From the NCBI GenBank assembly GCA_003567135.1, contig PXAI01000101.1:1-14542 (forward strand): 14,542 nt of DNA, in the 5' to 3' direction. The DNA is from Balneolia bacterium (GTDB lineage: Bacteria; Bacteroidota; Rhodothermia; Balneolales; Cyclonatronaceae). Position numbers and translations under genes: made by a program. The notes under the pieces are model-generated. The model had not been told where the DNA came from, did not search any database, and saw nothing but the letters and a program-made list of their open reading frames with translations. Positions within the stretch are counted from its first letter, which is position 1. Every line of letters begins with the position of its first letter. Positions 7,153 through 13,885 of this stretch are shown here, piece by piece.

Positions 7153-7884
7153 ATGTTTAACATTATGCGCTTAATCAGAAAATCTGCCGTTATTTTTTTG
7201 GGGATACTTTTCTTCGCCGGATGTGCCGAGCTTCAGCAAATCGCCATGGGCGACCGTCCTTTAACCAACGATGAAGTCATTCGCGGACTCACCGAAGCGC
7301 TCGAAGTTGGCGCTGTACGTGCGGCCGATACGGCATCTGAGCGCGGAGGCTTTCTGGATAATCCCGATCTCTTTATCATTTTCCCGCCAGAAGCACGACG
7401 CGTTGAGCGTACTCTGCGCGATATCGGAATGGGCGCTCTGGTTGATGATTTTCTTCAGAATCTGAACAGAGCAGCCGAAGATGCTGCCTCAAGCGCAGCT
7501 CCCGTTTTTCGCAGCGCAATCTCACAAATGACCATTCAGGATGGTTTCGAGATTCTTCGCGGACCTGAAGATGCTGCTACGGAGTATCTTCGCAGAACGA
7601 CCAGCGATGAACTAAGGGCACTATTCGCTCCCGTAATTTCTCAGGCTTTAGAAGATGAGCTTGCCACGCGATACTGGAGCGATATCACAGAAACGTACAA
7701 CCAAATTCCATTTGTACAACCTGTGGATACCGATCTGACGTCCTATACCACAACCCGCGCACTTGACGGACTTTTCACGCTTCTCGCAGAAGAGGAGAGG
7801 CAAATTCGCCGTGATCCGGTAAAGCGCACCACGGATATTCTCCGCCGCGTTTTCGGCCATCCCGACGCTCAGCATGGATCCTGA
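7153..7884 (+). CDS. DUF4197 lipoprotein
   Basis: The protein is 243 aa from ATG 7153; an immediately preceding TTG at 7150 and a downstream ATG at 7165 are other possible starts. It has a basic N-terminus (MRLIRK), a hydrophobic stretch (SAVIFLGILF) and the lipobox FAGC with the lipidated Cys at bases 7222-7224, so it is a lipoprotein of the periplasm or outer membrane. The rest is a full DUF4197 domain: EVIRGLTEALEVGA, IFPPEARRVERTLRDIG, LNRAAEDAASSAAPVF, YLRRTTSDELRALFAPVI, YNQIPFVQPV, and TTRALDGLFTLLAEEERQIR followed by DPVKRTTDILRRVFG. The family is helical and of unknown function, common in Proteobacteria and Bacteroidota. Its last 16 bases overlap the 3' end of the convergent queG. 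The call is secure, the role unknown. Confidence 0.92.
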   Translation: MFNIMRLIRKSAVIFLGILFFAGCAELQQIAMGDRPLTNDEVIRGLTEALEVGAVRAADTASERGGFLDNPDLFIIFPPEARRVERTLRDIGMGALVDDFLQNLNRAAEDAASSAAPVFRSAISQMTIQDGFEILRGPEDAATEYLRRTTSDELRALFAPVISQALEDELATRYWSDITETYNQIPFVQPVDTDLTSYTTTRALDGLFTLLAEEERQIRRDPVKRTTDILRRVFGHPDAQHGS

Positions 7885-8834
7885 TCTGATTTCTTGAGAT
7901 TGGGTGCAATCGTTCTGATGTTCCGTTTAAATCCTTCAAACTTGGGTCTTTTAACGGGATTTTTCCGAAACAGTTCGCGGTACTCCTGAAGATTAAGTTC
8001 TTCCCAGTAGTCAATAGTTTTGTCTTTTAGTTCAGGCCTTGCGAAGAGCCTTTCTTCACTGCCCGGCCTGGCTTTTCTGTTCCACGGGCAGACATCCTGG
8101 CAAATATCGCACCCAAAAATCCAGTTGCCGAGTTTTTCGTGATATTCCTGCGGAATTTCATCACGCAGTTCAATCGTGAAGTAGGATATGCATTTACTTC
8201 CGTCAACTACGTAAGGTTCCGTGATGGCATCGGTAGGGCAGGCGTCGATGCAACGGGTGCAGGTGCCGCAGTGATCGGTTACGGGGTGATCGTAGGTGAA
8301 TTCGGCGTCGATAATCATCTCACCGATAAAGAACCAGGAACCGGCATCACGGCTCAGCAGGTTGGAGTGTTTGCCGATCCAGCCCAGTCCGGCGCGCATA
8401 GCCCACGCTTTGTCCATCACGGGCGCTGAATCTACAAAAACGCGTCCTTCGAGTCCGCCGTTGAGCTCTTTGGTGAACTCAAAAAGCTGATAGAGTTTTT
8501 CCTTCATCACGAAATGGTAGTCGTCGCCCATCGCGTATTTGGAGATTTTTGGCTGATCAGGATTTTCCGCATGTTCGCTGAAAAAATCCGGCTGATGGTA
8601 GCTGCAAATTACGCTCACCACGCTCTTCGCACCCGGGACAAGTTTCGTGGGATCAACACGCTTGTCGAAGTGGTTTTCCATCCACTTCATATCGCCGTGC
8701 ATGCCCTGGTTCAGCCACTCTTCAAGACGGCGCTCTTCGTCCTCAAGCCGGCCTGCCTTTGAGAAGCCGCACCCATCGAATCCGAGCCGGAGAGCCTCTT
8801 CCCGGACACGATGTGTGAAAACTTCTTTAGTCAT
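7869..8834 (-). CDS. queG: Epoxyqueuosine reductase QueG
   Basis: The enzyme performs the last step of queuosine synthesis, reducing epoxyqueuosine to queuosine at the wobble base of tRNAs with GUN anticodons. It uses cobalamin and two [4Fe-4S] clusters and is cytosolic. The protein is 321 aa. The N-terminal half is the cobalamin-binding domain with the proposed catalytic Asp135 in FVDSAPVMDKAWAMRAGLGWIGKHSN (positions 133-158). The ferredoxin-like part has CGTCTRCIDACPTDAI (Cys189, 192, 195, 199), a conserved Cys215 and GCDICQDVCPWN (Cys242, 245, 249). The eight-Cys set is complete. The C-terminal HEAT-like extension of E. coli-type QueG is absent, as in shorter homologues. It is the last gene of the ettA operon, 28 bp after the DUF1569 gene. 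Confidence 0.95.
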   Translation of the reverse strand: MTKEVFTHRVREEALRLGFDGCGFSKAGRLEDEERRLEEWLNQGMHGDMKWMENHFDKRVDPTKLVPGAKSVVSVICSYHQPDFFSEHAENPDQPKISKYAMGDDYHFVMKEKLYQLFEFTKELNGGLEGRVFVDSAPVMDKAWAMRAGLGWIGKHSNLLSRDAGSWFFIGEMIIDAEFTYDHPVTDHCGTCTRCIDACPTDAITEPYVVDGSKCISYFTIELRDEIPQEYHEKLGNWIFGCDICQDVCPWNRKARPGSEERLFARPELKDKTIDYWEELNLQEYRELFRKNPVKRPKFEGFKRNIRTIAPNLKKSDQDPC

Positions 8835-8862
8835 GACAGACAGTATGTTAAGTGGTCTGGTC

Positions 8863-9315
8863 TCAGATCAAATTGAACTGAGTAAAATGATGTGTCACAT
8901 GCTTTTTGTGGAACTGAAGCCATTCATCAAAACTGAGATCGCCGAATGCGGGATTGGTTAATTTTGCTTCGGGATCGGCTTCAAAAAACTTAAAAAATGC
9001 GGATACATTTTTGTTCAGGTGCGCGACGGCCATATCCAGTGAATCGTACTTCAGCGGCAGCAGATCTTCACCGACCGCGGGACTCACCGTATTTCTCGGG
9101 ATGGGCGCATCCGACATCAGAAAGGCCTTCATTGCCGGAAGTTTGTTTTCCGGAGTGTAAATCTGAATGTTGGATTTTTTTGAGCTGATGCTGAACGTCA
9201 TCGCCAAGTGCTCAATCATGTGCTGAGGCGTCATTTTACCCCACGCCGCTTCCTGATCGGGAGTGAGGGTATCGGCTTTCGAAATCAGATCTTTTAATTC
9301 CTGTTTTTTGCTCAT
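8863..9315 (-). CDS. DUF1569 / DinB-superfamily protein
   Basis: The protein is 150 aa and soluble. It has MTPQHMIEHLAMTFSISS (28-45), the segment KAFLMSDAPIPRNTVSP (63-79), a middle helix and the C-terminal FGDLSFDEWLQFHKKHVTHHFTQF (124-147). His32 or His36 and the His cluster 136-143 resemble the metal-binding triad of DinB-like four-helix bundles. A similar segment is fused to the C-terminus of some Bacteroidota PaaZ-type oxepin-CoA hydrolases, so automatic annotation may call it a paaZ fragment; it is complete as a single domain here. The ATG starts two bases after the ettA stop (TAA TT ATG), which implies translational coupling. The function is unknown; thiol- or metal-dependent transfer has been proposed for the wider DinB superfamily. 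Confidence 0.85.
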   Translation of the reverse strand: MSKKQELKDLISKADTLTPDQEAAWGKMTPQHMIEHLAMTFSISSKKSNIQIYTPENKLPAMKAFLMSDAPIPRNTVSPAVGEDLLPLKYDSLDMAVAHLNKNVSAFFKFFEADPEAKLTNPAFGDLSFDEWLQFHKKHVTHHFTQFNLI

Positions 9316-9317
9316 AA

Positions 9318-10991
9318 TTATTCTCTGGTTAAGCGTTTGTACTGAATGTGGGTCGGCTGATCATCCGTAATTCCAAGTCTGCGACGGCGATCTTCCTCAT
9401 ATTGCTGATAGTTGCCCTCGAACCAGTGTACCTGGCTGTTGCCCTCAAAAGCGAGGATGTGCGTCGCTACGCGGTCAAGGAACCAGCGGTCGTGGGAAAT
9501 AACCACGGCGCATCCGGCGAAATTCAGTAGGGCTTCTTCGAGCGCGCGGAGCGTGTTAACGTCAAGATCGTTGGTCGGCTCATCCAAAAGCAGCACGTTG
9601 GCGCCTTCTTTCAGCGTTTTCGCGAGGTGAACACGGTTGCGCTCTCCACCGGAAAGCTCGGTCACTTTTTTCTGCTGATCGGAACCGCTGAAGTTAAATC
9701 GCGCCACGTAAGCCCGCGAATTAACCTCCATATTTCCAAGCTTGATGGTATCCTGCCCGCCTGAAATTTCTTCCCAGATCGACTTTGAAGAATCCAGCGG
9801 ACGATTCTGATCCACGTAGCCCAATTCGACCGTATCGCCAACTTCGAGTTCGCCGGAATCCGGTTTTTCCTGTCCGGTGATCATCCTGAAAAGCGTTGTT
9901 TTACCGGCGCCGTTTGGCCCGATAATGCCCACAATACCGCCCGGAGGAAGCGCAAAGTTCATATCCTCAACAAGCAGAATATCTCCGTAACCTTTTTGTA
10001 CATTTTTGGATACAATCACCTTGTTTCCGAGACGCGGACCGGCAGGAATAAAAATTTCCAGCTCTTCGCGGCGCTTTTCCTGCTGTTCAGAAAGCAGCTG
10101 TTCGTAGGATGTAATCCTTGCCTTGCTTTTCGCCTGACGGCCTTTCGGATTCTGACGAATCCAGTCGAGCTCCTGCTTGAGCGTACGCTGGCGCTTCGAT
10201 TCCTGCTTTTCTTCAGTGGCAAGACGAGCCTGCTTCTGCTCCAGCCACGATGAATAATTTCCTTTGAAGGGGATGCCTTCGCCGCGATCCAGTTCCAGAA
10301 TCCAGCCGGCAACGTTATCCAGGAAGTAACGGTCGTGCGTTACGGCGATAACGGTTCCTTCGTAGCGCGCCAAATGCTGCTCGAGCCAGCCGACGGATTC
10401 GGCATCAAGATGGTTTGTAGGCTCATCCAGCAGAAGCACATCCGGTTTTTTGAGGAGGAGACGGCAAAGCGCAACGCGGCGGCGCTCACCACCTGAAAGT
10501 ACGTCTACTTTGGCATCGCCGGGAGGGCAGCGGAGGGCGCCCATCGCCATATCAAGGCGGGCATCGAGATCCCAGGCATCCTGCGCGTCGATGCGCTCCT
10601 GAAGCTTAGCCTGCCTTTCGATCAGTTTATTAAAATCGGCATCCGGCTCGCTGAAGGCCGCGCTAATGGCTTCGTATTCCTTGATGAGATCGACGGTTTC
10701 CTGAACGCCTTCCTCCACAATTTCACGCACCGTTTTACCGGCTTCGAGCTTGGGCTCCTGCGGCAGGTATCCAAACGTGATGCCTTTCTGAACAGAAATA
10801 TCGCCGAGGTAATCTTTGTCCTCGCCGGCAATAATTTTGAGCAGCGTACTTTTTCCGGCGCCGTTCAGGCCGAGAACGCCGATTTTTGCTCCGTAGAAAA
10901 ATGAGAGGTAAATATCCTTCAGGACAGTCCGGTTGGGTTTGTAGATTTTACTGACCCCAACCATCGAGAAAATAATCTTTTGATCGCTCAA
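9318..10991 (-). CDS. ettA: Energy-dependent translational throttle protein EttA (ABC-F ATPase)
   Basis: This ABC-F protein binds the ribosomal E site and gates entry into elongation according to ATP/ADP level. It is 557 aa. First ABC domain: Walker A GLNGAGKST (41-49), signature LSGGERRR (165-172), Walker B LLLDEPTNHLD (186-196). An arm insertion lies at about 95-140. The charged PtIM linker (about 245-320) includes the conserved NPKGRQAKSKARI. Second domain: GPNGAGKTT (358-366), LSGGERNR (446-453), LLLDEPTNDLD (467-477). There is no transmembrane segment. The start is TTG at 10991: no in-frame ATG or GTG occurs before the upstream stop at 11043-11045, and the resulting N-terminus MSDQKIIFSMVGVSKIY matches the family start. 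First gene of an operon with DUF1569 and queG. Confidence 0.96.
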   Translation of the reverse strand: MSDQKIIFSMVGVSKIYKPNRTVLKDIYLSFFYGAKIGVLGLNGAGKSTLLKIIAGEDKDYLGDISVQKGITFGYLPQEPKLEAGKTVREIVEEGVQETVDLIKEYEAISAAFSEPDADFNKLIERQAKLQERIDAQDAWDLDARLDMAMGALRCPPGDAKVDVLSGGERRRVALCRLLLKKPDVLLLDEPTNHLDAESVGWLEQHLARYEGTVIAVTHDRYFLDNVAGWILELDRGEGIPFKGNYSSWLEQKQARLATEEKQESKRQRTLKQELDWIRQNPKGRQAKSKARITSYEQLLSEQQEKRREELEIFIPAGPRLGNKVIVSKNVQKGYGDILLVEDMNFALPPGGIVGIIGPNGAGKTTLFRMITGQEKPDSGELEVGDTVELGYVDQNRPLDSSKSIWEEISGGQDTIKLGNMEVNSRAYVARFNFSGSDQQKKVTELSGGERNRVHLAKTLKEGANVLLLDEPTNDLDVNTLRALEEALLNFAGCAVVISHDRWFLDRVATHILAFEGNSQVHWFEGNYQQYEEDRRRRLGITDDQPTHIQYKRLTRE

Positions 10992-11093
10992 TGCTTTAAT
11001 GATTTGATTACGGTTTAATTTCTGTGCTGAAAATACGCAAGATTAATGAGAAAGGGGGAGGATCACTTCATACTAATTTATAATTCATATACA

Positions 11094-11227
11094 TGTTGCA
11101 CGCAGAGTCGCTAAGACGCAAAGAAGAGTACGGACAACACTGAAGTCTTCCTTAGCGTCTCTGCGCCTTAGCGTGAGAACTACGGCTTGTGCGGATGCGC
11201 TGGCGGTCGCATAGACGTCAGATAATC
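11094..11227 (-). repeat. Dispersed palindromic repeat, copy B (inverted relative to copy A)
   Basis: The reverse complement matches 2455-2593. The imperfect hairpin arms lie at about 11098-11126 and 11149-11177, again built of 8-bp units of the form CGCnnAGr, with a loop of about 22 bp that is diverged from copy A apart from GCGGACAA/ACGGACAA next to one arm. The tail (11178-11227) shares 14 identical bases with copy A (11205-11218) and, on the minus strand, reads as DYLTSMRPPAHPHKP followed by TAG. In the 33 bases spanning tail end and first arm (TAGTTCTCACGC onward) the two copies differ at two positions. Confidence 0.85.
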
Positions 11228-11332
11228 CCAAGGATAAAACTGGCTAAACCTCCGCTGCGTTGCGCTAAATAAAATCAATGCTCCGTAATCATTCCAATCA
11301 AATTCCAGGTCATTCAGCGGAAATCTATCCAT
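11180..11332 (-). CDS. Possible small ORF (50 aa) ending in the repeat tail
   Basis: The ORF starts at ATG 11332 and ends at TAG 11180-11182. The first 35 residues (MDRFPLNDLEFDWNDYGALI, then LFSATQRRFSQFYPW) lie outside the repeat; the last 15 (DYLTSMRPPAHPHKP) are encoded by the repeat tail. It is soluble, rich in Asp, Phe and Arg, and resembles no family I know. There is no Shine-Dalgarno site. Codon choice is not obviously unusual. It could be a genuine small protein, the 3' relic of a gene into which the repeat inserted, or chance. The case rests only on the tail being readable in the same frame in both repeat copies. Confidence 0.3.
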   Translation of the reverse strand: MDRFPLNDLEFDWNDYGALILFSATQRRFSQFYPWDYLTSMRPPAHPHKP

Positions 11333-11465
11333 CTAATCGTCTCTTTCCGCTATGTTCTATACTCCGTTTCATTTCCAAACGCGATCTTCTAAAAAATCTC
11401 GGTTATAGCCGGATTATTTTTTAAATTTACAGGCTGTATCCACCAATAAATACGCTTAATTCCCG

Positions 11466-12095
11466 ATGTCAGTCACAGGCGGCAATACTTCCAGCGCAAA
11501 AGAGGAACGGTCTGCAAGAAACCGTCAGGAAGATTATGATCTTGTTGCAAAAGCACGCTCTAATGATCAGGAAGCGTATCGCAGGTTGATGGAGAAATAT
11601 CAGCGGCCGCTCTATTTTCATATTGGCCGGATCGTGCGGGATAAAGAGGTGCTCGAAGATTTGGTGCAGGAAACGTTTCTTAAAGCGTTCGACAATCTGC
11701 ATTCATTTGATTCAACCTACGCGTTTTCCACGTGGCTTTATCGCATAGCTACAAATCACTCTATTGATTATCTGCGTAAAAAAAAGCTGCAAACGCTTTC
11801 GCTGGATGAGCCGGTTTCTACTAAAGACGGCGAAATGACCATCGAAGTAGCCGATCAGGACAGCGATACGGATGAGGAAATTATTCACGCGCAACGGATG
11901 CAGATTATCATGGATGCGATTGACAGTCTGCCTGAAAAATACCGTGTGATTATCAAAATGCGCCACATGGAGGAGAAGAGTTACCAGGAAATTGCCGAGC
12001 TTCAGGACTTGCCGCTGGGCACCGTCAAGGCGCACATCTTCAGAGCAAGAGAGCTTCTGAACAAGTATCTGATTTCAAAACGCGGCTCTTTCTGA
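11466..12095 (+). CDS. ECF-type sigma-70 family RNA polymerase sigma factor
   Basis: An alternative sigma factor of 209 aa. Residues 1-24 are a polar, probably disordered extension (MSVTGGNTSSAKEERSARNR and following). Sigma region 2 covers about 25-107, with DLVQETFLKAFDNLHSF (65-81) and the 2.4 helix FSTWLYRIATNHSIDYLRKKK (87-107). An acidic linker (about 110-140, including ADQDSDTDEE) follows, then region 4 at about 145-202 with LPEKYRVIIKMRHMEEKSYQEIAELQ (155-180) and the recognition helix LPLGTVKAHIFRARELL (182-198). It resembles the RpoE/SigW-like groups. No anti-sigma gene follows; the next gene, 33 bp downstream, is a site-2 protease, so the two are likely co-transcribed. The promoter set it recognises cannot be read from the sequence. 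Confidence 0.93.
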   Translation: MSVTGGNTSSAKEERSARNRQEDYDLVAKARSNDQEAYRRLMEKYQRPLYFHIGRIVRDKEVLEDLVQETFLKAFDNLHSFDSTYAFSTWLYRIATNHSIDYLRKKKLQTLSLDEPVSTKDGEMTIEVADQDSDTDEEIIHAQRMQIIMDAIDSLPEKYRVIIKMRHMEEKSYQEIAELQDLPLGTVKAHIFRARELLNKYLISKRGSF

Positions 12096-12118
12096 GCCGG
12101 ACCGATCACACCACTCAT

Positions 12119-12124
12119 AAGGAG
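12119..12124 (+). promoter_or_regulatory. Strong Shine-Dalgarno site for the site-2 protease gene
   Basis: AAGGAG lies four bases before the ATG at 12129. It is the only near-perfect SD site I noticed in the window and it fixes this start, at slightly short spacing. Confidence 0.7.
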
Positions 12125-12128
12125 CGCG

Positions 12129-13259
12129 ATGTTTACCGGAAAAAGTTATCCGTTATTCAAACTCCGGAATATTCCGGTAAAGGTTGATGCGTCCTGGTTC
12201 CTGATTTTTGTCCTGCTCGTTTACAGTCTTGCAGTACACTTTTTTCCAGAGCGCTATCCTGAAACGGGCGCCATTGAAGCCTGGATTCTTGCAATTGTAG
12301 CGACGATTTTTCTGTTTGCATCCGTTCTGGCGCATGAGTTTGCCCACGCGATTGTTGCCCTGAATCACGGGCTCAAAACGCGCAGAATCGTCTTATTTAT
12401 ATTCGGCGGCGTTGCTCAGATGGAGGATGAACCGCGTAATGCGAGATCAGAATTTCTCATCGCAGGCGCCGGGCCACTTTGCTCATTTTTTATCGGACTC
12501 TTTTTCCTGATCATCGCCGCTCCGCTTGAGGACGTCATAAATCCCGGTATTTACGGCGTGATTTGGTACATCGGCATTATCAATATGGTGCTCGCCGGTT
12601 TCAACCTGATCCCCGGATTTCCGCTTGATGGCGGCAGAATGCTACGTGCGGCAATATGGAAGTTTACGGGCAATCTCAGAAAATCCACCCGAATTGTAAG
12701 TCTGATCGGACAGGCGTTTTCACTCTTCCTTGTATTCAGCGGCGTATTGTGGCTGCTCAGCGGATTCATCCTTCAGGGTTTACTCTGGATTTTTGTCGGT
12801 ATTTTTCTGCTTCAATCAGCCAGAAACAGCTATCAGATGGTTGCGCTTCGTGAGGGCTTGTCGAACATTCCGGTAAAAAAGGTTATGACATTCAATCCCG
12901 TCTGTATTCCCAAAGGCTACACCATACAGAGAGCGGTGGATGATTTTTTTCTGAACCACGCCTATGCCGGCTATCCGGTCTGGGATGAAAACCTTACGAT
13001 TCTGGGAATTATTGAGCTGAAGGAAGTCAGGTCAACGGATAAAAAACTGTGGAGCAGTACGAAGGTTGAGGATGTGATGAAGCCGCTGGACCAACTTCCC
13101 GTTGTTGAGCCTGATTCGGATGTGCTGCTTGTGCTTAACGCTATGATCAAACACGGGGTAGGGCGCATGATCGTTCAGAAAAATAAAAGCCTGGCGGGTA
13201 TTATCTCCAGAAAAGATATTCTGAATTATATGGATATCCACGACAAAATTAACTCCTGA
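12129..13259 (+). CDS. Site-2 protease family (M50) intramembrane metalloprotease with two CBS domains
   Basis: A zinc protease that cuts within membranes, of the SpoIVFB-like group with C-terminal CBS domains. It is 376 aa. About six hydrophobic segments occur between residues 21 and 230. The active-site motif HEFAH (His69, Glu70, His73) sits in the second or third helix, and the second metal-ligand motif NLIPGFPLDGGR (159-170) supplies Asp167. Both are intact. CBS 1 (about 248-305) and CBS 2 (about 313-370) follow in the cytosol and in relatives bind adenine nucleotides. It follows the sigma-factor gene by 33 bp and overlaps the DUF952 start by one base (TGATG). The natural substrate is unknown. 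Candidates by context are the sigma factor or a membrane anti-sigma encoded elsewhere. Confidence 0.94.
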   Translation: MFTGKSYPLFKLRNIPVKVDASWFLIFVLLVYSLAVHFFPERYPETGAIEAWILAIVATIFLFASVLAHEFAHAIVALNHGLKTRRIVLFIFGGVAQMEDEPRNARSEFLIAGAGPLCSFFIGLFFLIIAAPLEDVINPGIYGVIWYIGIINMVLAGFNLIPGFPLDGGRMLRAAIWKFTGNLRKSTRIVSLIGQAFSLFLVFSGVLWLLSGFILQGLLWIFVGIFLLQSARNSYQMVALREGLSNIPVKKVMTFNPVCIPKGYTIQRAVDDFFLNHAYAGYPVWDENLTILGIIELKEVRSTDKKLWSSTKVEDVMKPLDQLPVVEPDSDVLLVLNAMIKHGVGRMIVQKNKSLAGIISRKDILNYMDIHDKINS

Positions 13260-13618
13260 TGAGCTCATCCCCGATATTGCATGTCGCAGAAAAAAGCGAG
13301 CTTAGTTTTACCGACGGCCTGTACTATCCGGATGCGTTTTCTGAGAATGGTTTCACGCACTGCTGTTCGCCTGATCAGCTAAAAGGCGTATTGAGCAGGT
13401 ATTATGAAGAAAAAACCGGACTGATTTTACTGGTGATAAACCCCGATGAACAACGTCTGCAAATCAGGTTTGAAGATACGACTGGCAGCGGCGAGAAATT
13501 TCCACATATTTACGCAGGAATCCCGCAGAATCTGATCCTGAATCGTGCAGAACTGCCTGATGGTGAAAAGGAGAGAGAAGCTTTTCTGATGAATATTCAG
13601 AAACGTCTTAACCCCTGA
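13259..13618 (+). CDS. DUF952 family protein
   Basis: The protein is 119 aa and cytosolic. The family pattern is clear: ILHVAEKSEL (6-15), GLYYPDAFSENGFTHCCSPDQL (20-41; family consensus is roughly Y.P.SL..EGFIHCS...Q), LSRYY (45-49), GLILLVINPDEQRLQIRFE (54-72) and GEKFPHIYAGIP (78-89). As I recall, DUF952 has been grouped with the ADP-ribosyltransferase-like fold, but no activity is established for this branch, and I cannot confirm catalytic residues. The ATG overlaps the protease stop codon (TGATG), so translation is coupled and it belongs to the sigma/protease operon. It ends five bases from the convergent gene at 13624. Confidence 0.87.
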   Translation: MSSSPILHVAEKSELSFTDGLYYPDAFSENGFTHCCSPDQLKGVLSRYYEEKTGLILLVINPDEQRLQIRFEDTTGSGEKFPHIYAGIPQNLILNRAELPDGEKEREAFLMNIQKRLNP

Positions 13619-13623
13619 GAATT

Positions 13624-13860
13624 TTATCTGTTAAGTCCGCGTTCGTAGTGAACCCGGTATTTTATGGCTTCCCCAAAACACGCAATTCCGGAATTCAGAA
13701 TTGCAAGCCCGAGTGTACCCCAGATAACCCATTTAGAAGTTGCTTCTCCGGCTGATTTGAGAATGATTGCCTCGCCGGTAATTGAAACCCCTAAACCGAT
13801 TAACACCAGACCCAGTGGAGCTAAAAATTTCCACTTTTTGTAAAGTCTTTGTCTTGACAT
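13624..13860 (-). CDS. Small two-helix membrane protein
   Basis: The protein is 78 aa. A basic N-terminus (MSRQRLYKKWK) precedes two hydrophobic helices at about 12-34 and 44-66, followed by a basic tail (KYRVHYERGLNR). By the positive-inside rule both ends face the cytosol. I recognise no family. It starts 25 bp after the end of the saccharopine-dehydrogenase-like gene on the same strand and is probably co-transcribed with it. Confidence 0.75.
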   Translation of the reverse strand: MSRQRLYKKWKFLAPLGLVLIGLGVSITGEAIILKSAGEATSKWVIWGTLGLAILNSGIACFGEAIKYRVHYERGLNR

Positions 13861-13885
13861 GATGATTAAATATAAGTCCGATTAA

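Larger units (their letters stand above)
10992..11465. other. Intergenic region between divergent ettA and the sigma-factor gene
   Basis: These 474 bases hold the ettA leader (minus strand), copy B of the palindromic repeat (11094-11227), a possible 50-codon minus-strand ORF (11180-11332) and, closest to the sigma gene, an AT-rich stretch (about 11390-11450) likely to include its promoter. I could not identify a clear -10/-35 or -7/-33 pair. No RNA gene is recognisable. Confidence 0.5.

Noticed and set aside
8863..9315. Annotation as a PaaZ oxepin-CoA hydrolase fragment
   Set aside because: The domain is complete with its own start and stop and sits in a translation-related operon; similarity is to the accessory extension of some PaaZ entries, not to the hydrolase or dehydrogenase domains.
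11094..11227. CRISPR array or tRNA-like structure in the repeats
   Set aside because: There are only two distant copies in opposite orientation, no regular spacers, and the fold is a simple hairpin of short tandem units without tRNA-conserved positions.
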